The notes below the pieces were generated by a model, which saw only the letters and a list, made by a program, of their open reading frames with translations, did not search any database and was not told the origin of the DNA. This document shows, piece by piece, positions 16,229-24,685 of a stretch of 37,186 nt of DNA. Position 1 is the first letter of the stretch; each line of letters begins with the position of its first letter. The position numbers were made by a program, and so were the translations under genes. The DNA comes from Paracoccaceae bacterium. Its GTDB lineage: Bacteria > Pseudomonadota > Alphaproteobacteria > Rhodobacterales > Rhodobacteraceae. The stretch spans positions 1-37,186 of the forward strand of contig JAQWIK010000091.1 in NCBI GenBank assembly GCA_029248915.1. The letters are read 5' to 3'.

Positions 16229-17221
16229 ATGACTCTTACGCATCAAATAAGCCGTAGGTTAGCACTCGCATTAGTAGCAAGCGCAAGCCTATTTTCATCA
16301 GTTGGCATCGCTGCTGCTGACAAAATTAAAGTTGCCGCAATTTATACGTTGCCAGTTGAACAGCAGTGGATAAGCCGCATTCATAAGGCTTTGAATTTGG
16401 CAGCGGATCGTGGTGATATAGAATATACATATTCTGAAAATGTGGCCAACACCGACTATGAGCGAGTTATGCGTGAATACGCTGAGCAGGGACAGCAACT
16501 CATAGTGGGTGAAGTCTTTGGTTTAGAAAGAGCTGCTCGAAAAGTTGCAAAAGATTATCAAAACACTGCATTCTTAATGGGCTCTTCATTTGGCGGGGTT
16601 GGACCAAATTTTGCAGTATTCGATAATTGGATTCATGAACCATCATACCTATCTGGAATGATCGCTGGTGCAATGACTAAGTCTAATAAAATAGGAATGG
16701 TTGGCGGATATGCTATTCCAGAAGTGAACCGCTTAATGCACGCATTTATGGATGGTGCTAGAGATGTAAATCCAGATGTTAAGTTTATGGTGAACTTTAT
16801 AGATAGCTGGTATGATCCGCCCAAAGCAAAAGAGAATGCATTTGCGATGATGGATGCTGGAGCAGACATAATGTATGCGGAACGCTTCGGTGTAGCAGAT
16901 GCTGCTGTCGAAAGAGGCATGAAGGCTATTGGTAACGTTATAGATACCTCGGGTGATTATCCGGGAACAATTTTGGCTTCAGCTTTATGGCATATGGAGG
17001 CTACAATAGATAAAGCCATATCAAATGTTGTATCAGGTAACTTTGAAGCATCGGATTACGGACAATATAGCTTCATGGCCTATGGTGGCGGATCTTTGGT
17101 AATGGATGAAAGCCTTGTGCCAGCTGATGTGGCTAGTTCAGTAAAAGCAAAACAGCAAGAAATACTAGACGGTTTATTCCGAGTAAATGTAAATGATGCT
17201 CGGCCTCAATCAGACGGTTAA
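16229..17221 (+). CDS. BMP family (BmpA/PnrA-like) ABC transporter substrate-binding protein
   Basis: Periplasmic receptor of a nucleoside-class importer, 330 residues. The ATG at 16229 is chosen because AAGGGGGAAAAT precedes it and it begins a clean Sec signal peptide (MTLTHQISRRLALALVASAS, ending near GIAAA); an upstream in-frame ATG at 16130 would add 33 non-signal residues. The mature part starts KIKVAAIYTLPVEQQWISR, with BMP-fold segments GEVFGLERAARKVA, MVGGYAIPEVNRLMHAFMDG and DAGADIMYAERFG. Family members bind purine or pyrimidine nucleosides or bases. The ATPase, two permeases and a cytosine-deaminase-like gene follow, supporting a nucleobase or nucleoside ligand. Confidence 0.92.
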   Translation: MTLTHQISRRLALALVASASLFSSVGIAAADKIKVAAIYTLPVEQQWISRIHKALNLAADRGDIEYTYSENVANTDYERVMREYAEQGQQLIVGEVFGLERAARKVAKDYQNTAFLMGSSFGGVGPNFAVFDNWIHEPSYLSGMIAGAMTKSNKIGMVGGYAIPEVNRLMHAFMDGARDVNPDVKFMVNFIDSWYDPPKAKENAFAMMDAGADIMYAERFGVADAAVERGMKAIGNVIDTSGDYPGTILASALWHMEATIDKAISNVVSGNFEASDYGQYSFMAYGGGSLVMDESLVPADVASSVKAKQQEILDGLFRVNVNDARPQSDG

Positions 17222-17229
17222 ATTTTATT

Positions 17230-17253
17230 GGTCGGCACTGTTAAGTGCCGACC
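17230..17253 (+). terminator. Stem-loop after the BMP binding-protein gene
   Basis: GGTCGGCACT (17230-17239) pairs with AGTGCCGACC (17244-17253): a perfect 10-bp stem with a GTTA loop, 8 bases after the binding-protein stop and 9 bases before the ATPase ATG. There is no proper U-run after it. It probably stabilises the upstream message or gives partial readthrough. It also takes the place of a Shine-Dalgarno for the ATPase, whose initiation should therefore be weak. Confidence 0.65.
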
Positions 17254-17262
17254 TTCTATAAT

Positions 17263-18780
17263 ATGACTTCTTCACCCGTATTAATTCTTAATGGTTTGTC
17301 AAAGACCTTTGGTTCTGTCCAGGCGGCCGATTCAATTAGTTTGGAACTTTTTAGAGGTGAAGTACTTGCTCTACTTGGTGAAAATGGGGCTGGCAAAACG
17401 ACATTAATGAATATGTTGTTTGGCCACTATATGCCAGATGGTGGCACCATAGATATAATTGATGATTCAGGGTATACTGAGTCATTACCACTTGGTAACC
17501 CCCAGGCGTCTATTGCTGCTGGGATTGGTATGGTTCACCAACATTTCACCTTAGCTGAAAATCTAGATGCCCTCGATAATATAATGCTCGGCTCTGAGAA
17601 GTTTCTCAAAATAAGGCGCAATAAGTCTCAAGCAGTCCAAAAAGTTCAAAAAATTATGAACGATAGTGGATTAGTCGCTCCAATGGATGTTGCCGTTGGA
17701 AAGTTAACAGTGGGTGAGAGGCAACGCGTTGAAATTTTAAAAGCGCTATACCAAGACGTAAAAATCCTAGTGCTAGACGAACCAACAGCGGTTCTTACGC
17801 CACAAGAAGCTGATAAGTTATTTGAAAATATTACGGCCATGACCAGAAATGGCCTCTCAGTGATCTTTATTTCCCATAAATTGCGAGAAGTTTTGGCTTT
17901 TTCAAATCGAATAGCAGTTCTTCGTCATGGTAAGAAGGTAGGCGAAATTTCAAGCAAGGAAGCTAACGAAAGAAAAATAGCGCGCTTAATGGTTGGAGAA
18001 GACACGAAAATATCTTTGAGAAAAAAAATAAAGGCTGGAGCGCCAGTACTAGAACTGGATAACCTGACCATTTCTGGTTCTTCGAAAAGAGAAAGTATCT
18101 CTAACGTAAATCTATCGGTTAAGAAGCATGAAATTTTGGGAATTGCTGGGATTTCTGGAAACGGTCAAACGGTATTGGCAAATGCAATCTCTGGTTTGGT
18201 AAAGCCTTCTTCTGGTAAAATTAAGATCGATGGTAAAACTATAACCTCAATTGATCCGTCTAATATCATCCAAACTGGAGTCGGACGTATACCGGAAGAC
18301 AGACATAAAGATGGTATCGTTGGCCAGATGAGCGTTGCGGAAAATATGATAATAGAAGATTTAAATAGTGGCAAAATTCAAAGCCGAGGTTTACTCGATC
18401 GTGAAGCTATAATGCAGAATTGCTCAGATTTAAGTTCAAAATATGATGTAAGAGGTCCAGGTCCAAATGCCCCGGCACGCTTATTGTCAGGTGGTAATAT
18501 TCAAAAATTAATTCTGGCCCGGGTTTTCGAAGCTTCTCCAAAGCTAATCCTCGCAAATCAGCCAACTAGGGGGTTGGATCTGGGTGCTGCTGCAGACGTA
18601 GCTAATCGCCTGCTGGAGGCGCGCCAACGAGGTTCTGGTGTTATCCTGATTTCTGAAGATCTAGACGAAATTTTAAGTTTGTCTGATCGTATTATGGTAA
18701 TTTACGACGGTAAGCTTAGAACCGCTGAAACGCATAACAGGGAAAGTCTTGGGTTAATGATGGCGGGTGAGGTGGCATGA
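17263..18780 (+). CDS. Nucleoside-type ABC transporter, double ATPase (NupA/YufO-like)
   Basis: 505-residue protein with two ABC cassettes, as in the sugar/nucleoside CUT2-like class. The first has Walker A GENGAGKTT, signature LTVGERQRVEIL and VLDEPTAVLTPQE. The second has the degenerate loop GISGNGQTVL and signature LLSGGNIQKLILARV, normal for this class where only one site hydrolyses efficiently. The start is taken at ATG 17263 (MTSSPVLILNG); GTG 17245 would lie inside the hairpin. No Shine-Dalgarno is visible. Its stop overlaps the first permease by 4 bases. It energises uptake of the BMP protein's ligand. Confidence 0.93.
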   Translation: MTSSPVLILNGLSKTFGSVQAADSISLELFRGEVLALLGENGAGKTTLMNMLFGHYMPDGGTIDIIDDSGYTESLPLGNPQASIAAGIGMVHQHFTLAENLDALDNIMLGSEKFLKIRRNKSQAVQKVQKIMNDSGLVAPMDVAVGKLTVGERQRVEILKALYQDVKILVLDEPTAVLTPQEADKLFENITAMTRNGLSVIFISHKLREVLAFSNRIAVLRHGKKVGEISSKEANERKIARLMVGEDTKISLRKKIKAGAPVLELDNLTISGSSKRESISNVNLSVKKHEILGIAGISGNGQTVLANAISGLVKPSSGKIKIDGKTITSIDPSNIIQTGVGRIPEDRHKDGIVGQMSVAENMIIEDLNSGKIQSRGLLDREAIMQNCSDLSSKYDVRGPGPNAPARLLSGGNIQKLILARVFEASPKLILANQPTRGLDLGAAADVANRLLEARQRGSGVILISEDLDEILSLSDRIMVIYDGKLRTAETHNRESLGLMMAGEVA

Positions 18781-19847
18781 TTAGGATAGAACCAAGAAAT
18801 GCAAATTCTGCCATCTTTAGTTATGGAGTGCCAATCCTTTCTGCATTTATAGCTTTGATTTTAGCCTCTATTCCTCTTTGGTTCGCTGGAGCTCCCGTTT
18901 TAATTTCATACGTTGAAATGGCTAAAGGAGTATTTGGGTCAAAATTTGCTTTTTCAGAGATGTTAACAAGAGCTACGCCTTTGATGTTTACAGGATTAGC
19001 AGCTGCATTGGCGTTCAGAGCTAAACTTTGGAATATTGGGGCAGAAGGGCAGTTATATCTTGGAGCAATGGCAGCTGCTGCCATTGGAACAGGTTTGATA
19101 GAGGCACCAGCATTTATTTTGCTCCCTTTAATTATCGCATTTGGCTGTGCGGCTGGTTCCGTGGGAATGGTTGTTCCAGCTTTATTAAAAACTAGATATG
19201 GGGCTGATGAAGTCGTGACAACTTTATTACTTAATTTTATTATTATTATTTTTCTGCAGTATATGCTTGAAGGTCCTTTGAAAGATCCAATGGGTTTGGG
19301 TTGGCCTCAAAGCTCTCCAATTCTTGATCAGGGAATGCTACCGCCTTTGATGGAAAGAATGCGAGTACACTCGGGTTTAGTAATTGCCATTGTGTGTGCT
19401 TTAATAGCGCAATTTATGTTAGCAAGATCTGTTTGGGGTTTTAAGTTGCGTGCTGTCGGGGAGAATGTATTTGCTGCTCGGCACGCTGGCATAAAGGTCA
19501 ACCGTACAATACTTAGCGCAGCTTTAATTTCTGGAGCTCTTGCAGGAATGGCGGGCGTTAGCGAGGTTGCTGGTTTGAAGGGTTATCTTACGTCAGACTT
19601 GTCCCCGGGATTTGGCTATGTGGGGATTATTGTGGCAATGCTTGCAGGATTATCACCAATTGGTGTGGTAATATCGGCGTTGTTTATAGCTTCTGTTTTT
19701 GTTGGTGCTGATAGTATGAGCAGAGCGATGGGTGTATCTTCTTATCTCGCGGATTTAGTTGTTTCGACTTCTCTACTATGCGTTCTTATTGGTGGGTTTT
19801 TCAGTCGGTTCAAAATGGTAAGAACAAGCTTAAAAGGTCAAAATTGA
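18777..19847 (+). CDS. Nucleoside-type ABC transporter permease (YufP/NupB-like)
   Basis: Inner-membrane subunit of 356 residues, BPD_transp_2 family, many hydrophobic helices. Typical segments are TRATPLMFTGLAAALAFRAK, LWNIGAEGQLYLGAMAAAA, TRYGADEVVTTLLLNF and KLRAVGENVFAARHAGIKV. It starts within the ATPase stop (ATGA), and the second permease begins on the base after its stop. Together the two permeases form the heterodimeric channel of the BMP-dependent importer. The family is clear; the ligand is inferred from neighbours as a nucleobase or nucleoside. Confidence 0.93.
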   Translation: MIRIEPRNANSAIFSYGVPILSAFIALILASIPLWFAGAPVLISYVEMAKGVFGSKFAFSEMLTRATPLMFTGLAAALAFRAKLWNIGAEGQLYLGAMAAAAIGTGLIEAPAFILLPLIIAFGCAAGSVGMVVPALLKTRYGADEVVTTLLLNFIIIIFLQYMLEGPLKDPMGLGWPQSSPILDQGMLPPLMERMRVHSGLVIAIVCALIAQFMLARSVWGFKLRAVGENVFAARHAGIKVNRTILSAALISGALAGMAGVSEVAGLKGYLTSDLSPGFGYVGIIVAMLAGLSPIGVVISALFIASVFVGADSMSRAMGVSSYLADLVVSTSLLCVLIGGFFSRFKMVRTSLKGQN

Positions 19848-20792
19848 ATGGTTGAAATATTTCAAATTCTTCTGAGTGAAAGCTTTTGGGCTGCTTCTTT
19901 GAGAATTGCTACGCCTTTAATTTTTGGAGTTCTAGGCGCTTTAATTTGTGAAAAATCAGGTGTTCTTAATTTAGGTATTGAAGGAATATTTGTTGCGGGT
20001 GCTATGTCGGGTTGGATGGCTGTTTGGTTGGGCGCTGGTCTATGGGGAGGTGTACTAGTTGCTGCGCTGGCCGGTGGATTTTTTGGATTAATTCATGCTA
20101 TTTTAACGGTCCCTTTAGGGTTATCTCAGCATGTATCAGGACTTGGCGTTACATTATTTGCGACCTCAGTAAGTTACTTTTCTTATAGAACCGCATTACC
20201 AAACGTTTCTTCTCCTCCAAGAATTGAACCTTTTAGACCATTGGAAATCCCAATCTTGTCAGAACTCCCATTTATTGGAGCAGTTTTTTCTCAACAAACT
20301 GCGATGACGTGGTTAGCTCTATTTATGGTTGGGCTTGTTTGGTACGTAATGAATCGAACTGGTCTAGGGGTTGCGATTAAAGCGGTTGGTGACAATCCCA
20401 ATAGTGTCGATGCGCAAGGTTTAAGCGTTTATGGACTCAGGATAGGCGCTATTGTGGCAGGTTCGGCACTTATGGCCTTGGGTGGTGCTTTTCTTACGAT
20501 GTCTGCTTTCGATGCTTTTTTCTTTGGGATGGTCAATGGACGGGGTTGGATTTGTATTGCCTTGGTTATTTTTGCAAGTTGGAAACCTGGAAAAGCTTTA
20601 TTAGGAGCATTGTTATTTGGGGCCTTTGATGCATTACAAGTTCGAATGCAGACTGAGGTGGGAGCAATTATTCCTTCCCAAGTTTTTCTGGCAGCGCCGT
20701 ACATATTATCGATAGTAGCTTTAGTAATTGCAGCCCGACGGGCGGAATATCCAAGAGCGTTACTCACACCTTGGTTTAAAGGACAAAGATAG
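19848..20792 (+). CDS. Nucleoside-type ABC transporter permease (YufQ/NupC-like)
   Basis: Second inner-membrane subunit, 314 residues, with TPLIFGVLGALICEKSGVLN and LGIEGIFVAGAMSG near the N-terminus, LSQHVSGLGVTLFATS and VGDNPNSVDAQGLSVYGLR in the middle, all typical of the family. Its ATG directly abuts the TGA of the first permease (TGAATG). The CodA-like gene follows 9 bases after its stop, so import and deamination are co-transcribed. Confidence 0.93.
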   Translation: MVEIFQILLSESFWAASLRIATPLIFGVLGALICEKSGVLNLGIEGIFVAGAMSGWMAVWLGAGLWGGVLVAALAGGFFGLIHAILTVPLGLSQHVSGLGVTLFATSVSYFSYRTALPNVSSPPRIEPFRPLEIPILSELPFIGAVFSQQTAMTWLALFMVGLVWYVMNRTGLGVAIKAVGDNPNSVDAQGLSVYGLRIGAIVAGSALMALGGAFLTMSAFDAFFFGMVNGRGWICIALVIFASWKPGKALLGALLFGAFDALQVRMQTEVGAIIPSQVFLAAPYILSIVALVIAARRAEYPRALLTPWFKGQR

Positions 20793-20801
20793 GAGTAAAT
20801 T

Positions 20802-22085
20802 ATGTTTGATTTTTTGGTTAAGAACGCTTCTTTGCCTGATGGCAAAGAAGGTATTGATGTAGCCTGTAAAAACGGCTTAATTACCTCTGTTGAAAAGAAT
20901 ATTTCTGGTGAAGCAAAAGAAACTATCTATGCAAATGGTTGGCTTTTAGCTCCGCCTTTTGTGGATCCGCATTTTCACATGGATGCAACGTTATCACTTG
21001 GCACACCAAGGTTAAATAAATCTGGAACATTGCTGGAAGGAATATCACTTTGGGGCGAATTAAAACCTGTCCAGACTATAGATGACATTATTGCAAGATC
21101 ATTAAAATATTGTGATCTAGCTGTTTCCATGGGTATTGGAGCAATAAGAAGCCATGTTGATACATGCGATGACGAATTAAAGGGCGTACAAGCTCTATTA
21201 GAGGTGAAAAAGCAAGTTAAAGACTATTTGGAACTTCAACTAGTGGCTTTTCCTCAAGATGGGCTTTATCGAGATCCTACAGCATTGGAAAATACCGTTC
21301 GCGCTTTGGATATGGGGGTAGATATTGTTGGAGGTATACCTCACTTCGAACGAACCATGTCGGAAGGTACACAATCAATTAAAGCTCTTTGTGAAATAGC
21401 TTCTGAAAGAGGGTTGCTGGTTGATATGCATTGCGATGAAACAGATGATCCTATGAGCCGTCATATAGAGACCCTGGCTTTTGAAACTCAGCGTCTTGGC
21501 TTGCAGGGTCGAGTAACAGGCTCTCATCTTACTTCAATGCATTCGATGGATAATTATTACGTGTCGAAATTAATACCATTGATTGCAGAAGCAGGGGTAC
21601 ATTCAATACCTAACCCTCTTATAAATATAATGCTTCAAGGAAGGCATGATACATATCCAAAACGTAGGGGGCAAACTAGAGTAAGAGAATTGCGCGATTC
21701 AGGTGTTTTGATCGGCTTTGGTTCAGATTGTGTTATGGATCCTTGGTACTCACTTGGTAACGCAGATATGCTTGATGTGGCCTTTATGGGCTTGCATGTC
21801 GGCCAGCTATCCAGTCGTGAGGATATGGCTTGGTGTTTTGACGCAATTACGTCTAATTCGGCCACTATAATGCACCTTGAAGATTATGGAATAAGTGTTG
21901 GATCCAAGGCAAATTTTAATTTGCTTCAAGCAAAAAATACTATTGAGGCGATTAGATTACGCGCTCATAGACTTGCTGTCGTAAGAAGTGGAAAATTGAT
22001 TGCAGGAAACACTCCACTAAATACTGAATTGCATATTCAAGGCCGTCCTCATTTTGTTGACCCTGCTTCCTATGCTCCCAATTAA
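20802..22085 (+). CDS. codA: Cytosine deaminase-like amidohydrolase (CodA family)
   Basis: Metal-dependent hydrolase expected to convert cytosine (or a related base) to uracil plus ammonia in the cytoplasm. The 427 residues match E. coli CodA in length, and its key residues have counterparts: His57 and His59 (DPHFHMD), Gln152 (AFPQDG), His210 and catalytic Glu213 (MHCDETDD), His242 (GSHLTSMHS) and Asp309 (GFGSDCVMDPWYSLG). CodA has FGHDD where this reads GFGSDC, so specificity may differ (isoguanine, creatinine or another ring amide are alternatives). AGGAG precedes the ATG. It is the last gene of the BMP-importer operon and feeds logically into the dihydropyrimidine route encoded downstream. 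Confidence 0.85.
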   Translation: MFDFLVKNASLPDGKEGIDVACKNGLITSVEKNISGEAKETIYANGWLLAPPFVDPHFHMDATLSLGTPRLNKSGTLLEGISLWGELKPVQTIDDIIARSLKYCDLAVSMGIGAIRSHVDTCDDELKGVQALLEVKKQVKDYLELQLVAFPQDGLYRDPTALENTVRALDMGVDIVGGIPHFERTMSEGTQSIKALCEIASERGLLVDMHCDETDDPMSRHIETLAFETQRLGLQGRVTGSHLTSMHSMDNYYVSKLIPLIAEAGVHSIPNPLINIMLQGRHDTYPKRRGQTRVRELRDSGVLIGFGSDCVMDPWYSLGNADMLDVAFMGLHVGQLSSREDMAWCFDAITSNSATIMHLEDYGISVGSKANFNLLQAKNTIEAIRLRAHRLAVVRSGKLIAGNTPLNTELHIQGRPHFVDPASYAPN

Positions 22086-22129
22086 GCATTGTGTTGTTAT
22101 CAAATTTTCAGAAATAACCGTGGTTTACT

Positions 22130-23020
22130 ATGATTAGCTCGCTGAACATAAAAGTAAAAAGTCACTTAGTGATGTTGCTGTTTTCTTTGTTCGTAGCAGG
22201 CTCATTTATTTTTGGAAAAATATTTGCTGAAATTATTGAGCCCGAACTTTTAACTTTTTATAGGTTCCTTTTGGGCGCTTTAATACTCGGATCATATTTG
22301 AGTTATTCCAAGAAATTATCGCGCGCTATTTTAATTAGGCCATGGCGCTATTTTGTTCTGAGTGGAATTTATTCTATATATTTTGTCTTTATGTTTATAG
22401 CCCTTCGGCATACATCTACTATTTCGACATCAGCTATTTTTGCACTTATGCCCTTTTCAACGCTGATTTTGGACTCATTGTTTTTTAACAAAAAGTCTAA
22501 AACTTTAATTTGGCTAGCATTAGGTTTGAGTTCATTTGGAGCCTTATTTATTGTTTTTGATGGCTCAATACATAATGCTCTTAATTTTAAATTGGATTAT
22601 GGTGAACTTATATTTTTAATTGGAACGATCGTCTATTCAACTTACGCATTATTTCAACCTAGGTTAAATAATGGTGAAAATCTGCTAATTACTACATTTG
22701 GAGTTTTAACTGCCGGAACAGTTATTTTAGGTTTAACTCTGATAATTCAGGATAAAAATTTTACTCCTGACACAATTCCGATTGGGCTAATTTTCCTAGT
22801 TATTTACCTTGCCATTTTTGCGTCAATAGGAACTATTTTGTGTCTAAATTATGCTTCAAATAAAATTCCGGGTACTAATGTGATGGCCTACAGCCTACTA
22901 ATCCCTTTCTGGGTTTTACTAGTAGAAAGTTTCGCCAAAGATGGCCTTGCTCCAGCTTATACTTACATTGGCATAGTGCCTATTGGTTTAGGACTTCTAA
23001 TTCTTTATCGAAATTCTTAA
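22130..23020 (+). CDS. EamA-domain (DMT superfamily) transporter
   Basis: 296-residue membrane protein made almost wholly of hydrophobic helices, consistent with ten segments in two EamA repeats. Recognisable pieces are the first repeat's PELLTFYRFLLGALILGS and ALRHTSTISTSAIFALMP, and in the second half IFASIGTILCLNYASNKIP followed by a helix with PFWVLLVESF. Members export amino acids, metabolites or nucleobases (RhtA/YdcZ-like range). It follows the CodA-like gene by 44 bases with no strong ribosome site, so membership of that operon is likely but not certain. Substrate unknown. Confidence 0.87.
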   Translation: MISSLNIKVKSHLVMLLFSLFVAGSFIFGKIFAEIIEPELLTFYRFLLGALILGSYLSYSKKLSRAILIRPWRYFVLSGIYSIYFVFMFIALRHTSTISTSAIFALMPFSTLILDSLFFNKKSKTLIWLALGLSSFGALFIVFDGSIHNALNFKLDYGELIFLIGTIVYSTYALFQPRLNNGENLLITTFGVLTAGTVILGLTLIIQDKNFTPDTIPIGLIFLVIYLAIFASIGTILCLNYASNKIPGTNVMAYSLLIPFWVLLVESFAKDGLAPAYTYIGIVPIGLGLLILYRNS

Positions 23021-23066
23021 TACATAAGCGAAACTAAACTATGAATAGGTTTCTCACTATCTGAAA

Positions 23067-23357
23067 TTAAATTGTTTCGACGTATCTGAATTCTCGAGAG
23101 GCAGATCCATCCAAAGCTTTTAGGGCAGCTTGATATTCTAGGCCATTGTAACCTTTGTCAGCCGCTTCCATACTTGGCCATTCTATTACCACCGTTCTAG
23201 TTTTTTGCCCTTCTTCGCGGACTGCTACTGGAATGCCTCGAGCAATAAACTTTGCTCCTGCTTTTTCCATCGCAGGTAAAGCTAATTTTGCATACGCTGC
23301 TAACTTTTCTTCGTCAGAAACTGATTTGTAGATAACTACCTGTAGAACTTTGGACAT
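23067..23357 (-). CDS. DUF1330 family protein
   Basis: Small protein of 96 residues with the dimeric alpha-beta barrel (ferredoxin-like) pattern of DUF1330: an early strand KVLQVVIYKSV, then ALPAMEKAGAKFIARG, the conserved RTVVIEWPSMEAADKGYNG and AALKALDGSASREFRYVET. ATG at 23357 is preferred over GTG 23360, with AAAGGGG ahead. Function unknown; members are usually stand-alone. It is divergent from cofG, and the tandem RutR-like boxes lie about 110 bases upstream of it, so it might share that control. It converges with the DMT transporter gene. Confidence 0.85.
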   Translation of the reverse strand: MSKVLQVVIYKSVSDEEKLAAYAKLALPAMEKAGAKFIARGIPVAVREEGQKTRTVVIEWPSMEAADKGYNGLEYQAALKALDGSASREFRYVETI

Positions 23358-23469
23358 CACGACCCCTTTGAAAATTATTCTATTACCTGTAATGGGTTTG
23401 CATCAAATACTAAACAAATTTAAACAAATTTTTCTAATTTCTTAATTTTATTCGCGTATATCATAAAAA

Positions 23470-23504
23470 TTGACCATATGGTAAAAAATTGACCATATGG
23501 TAAA
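23470..23504. promoter_or_regulatory. Two tandem RutR-like operators upstream of cofG
   Basis: TTGACCATATGGTAAA occurs at 23470-23485 and identically at 23489-23504, a 19-base period. The E. coli RutR consensus as I remember it is TTGACCAnnTGGTCAA; each copy matches 13 of the 14 specified bases (A for C in the right arm). The core ACCATATGGT is palindromic. The boxes end 56 bases before the cofG start. A possible promoter follows (TTGATG at 23512, CACAAT at 23534), but I would not rely on it. A rutR homologue lies in the same cluster, which supports the assignment. Confidence 0.75.
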
Positions 23505-23560
23505 AAAATCGTTGATGTATTTTATTTTTATGCCACAATAGTGTTTAGGGAGTGCGTCTG

Positions 23561-24685
23561 ATGGATATAAATTCCGATCCAACGTTCGCAAAGGCTGACA
23601 CGACAGCGCTACTATCAGCGGCTGCAGCAATTCGCGATCGATTTTGGGGTAATAATGTTACTTATTCGCGCAAAGTTTTTGTGCCGCTAACAAACATGTG
23701 CAGAGACACTTGTGGGTATTGCACTTTTGTAAAACATCCCTCTGATCCTCAAGCACGAATTATGACCCCAGATCAAGTTCTCCAAGTTGCCAAGAAAGGT
23801 ATTCAAAACGGTTGTAAAGAGTTGTTGTTTAGTCTGGGTGAAAAACCCGAATTAAGGTATGAAACAGCTAAAATAAGCCTTGCTAAATTGGGTTATGAAA
23901 GTATGACGCACTATCTTGCTGACATGTGTGCTCTTGTGCTTAAAGAAACGAATTTACTGCCCCATGTTAATGCTGGTACGCTGTCTGATGATGAGATCGA
24001 CATGCTAAAACCTGTTTCTGCTTCAATGGGAATGATGCTGGAAACGGTTAGCCGACGTTTGACTCGTAAAGGTATGCCACATCACAGTTGTCCGGATAAA
24101 ACTCCCGTGCAAAGATTGCGGACTTTGGAACGAGCTGGTTCCAAGAATGTGCCTTTTACAACTGGCTTATTGATTGGAATTGGAGAGACTTGGGAAGAAC
24201 GAATTGATGCATTAAAAGCGATAAATGCATCTCACCTTCGCTACCGCCACATCCAGGAAGTAATAATCCAAAACTTTCAACGTAAGCCTGATATTGCTAT
24301 GGCTCACCATCCGGAGCCTTATCTTGAAGATATGCTGCGTACTATTGCGGTTGCACGCATTATACTTGATCCCGAAATTAGTCTGCAAGCGCCTCCAAAT
24401 TTGCATCAGCGTCACATCTCCTATTTAAAAGCGGGGATAAATGATTGGGGTGGAATTAGCCCTGTTACAATCGATTTTATTAATCCGCAACATGAGTGGC
24501 CGGAAATACTTAAACTGTACGAAAGTTGTGCGAGTGTGGGCTTCAAATTATTAGAGCGCCTCACAGTGTATCCGCGTTTCATCAGTAAACGTAGTGAATA
24601 TTTGGACCCTGGATTGAGAAAACGTATTTTGTCAATGGCTGGAGATGATGGATTTGCGAGTGAACAAATATTGGAAGCTATTTAA
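23561..24685 (+). CDS. cofG: 7,8-didemethyl-8-hydroxy-5-deazariboflavin synthase subunit CofG
   Basis: Radical SAM enzyme that with CofH builds the deazaflavin (Fo) core of coenzyme F420 from tyrosine and the flavin precursor 5-amino-6-ribitylaminouracil. The 374 residues have the iron-sulfur motif at Cys47, Cys51 and Cys54 (MCRDTCGYCTF), then LLFSLGEKPELRY, LPHVNAGTL and MMLETVSRRL, all typical CofG segments. The ATG at 23561 follows AGGGAG at 8-base spacing; a GTG at 23552 is less likely. It is the first gene of a chain of overlapping F420 genes and sits behind the tandem RutR-like boxes. CofG and CofH are separate here, unlike the fused FbiC of actinobacteria. Confidence 0.96.
   Translation: MDINSDPTFAKADTTALLSAAAAIRDRFWGNNVTYSRKVFVPLTNMCRDTCGYCTFVKHPSDPQARIMTPDQVLQVAKKGIQNGCKELLFSLGEKPELRYETAKISLAKLGYESMTHYLADMCALVLKETNLLPHVNAGTLSDDEIDMLKPVSASMGMMLETVSRRLTRKGMPHHSCPDKTPVQRLRTLERAGSKNVPFTTGLLIGIGETWEERIDALKAINASHLRYRHIQEVIIQNFQRKPDIAMAHHPEPYLEDMLRTIAVARIILDPEISLQAPPNLHQRHISYLKAGINDWGGISPVTIDFINPQHEWPEILKLYESCASVGFKLLERLTVYPRFISKRSEYLDPGLRKRILSMAGDDGFASEQILEAI

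Noticed and set aside
23470-23504. Short tandem repeat that could be read as a CRISPR remnant or replication iteron
   Set aside because: Only two copies, no spacer of CRISPR length, no cas or replication gene nearby; each unit is an operator-like palindrome at a promoter position.
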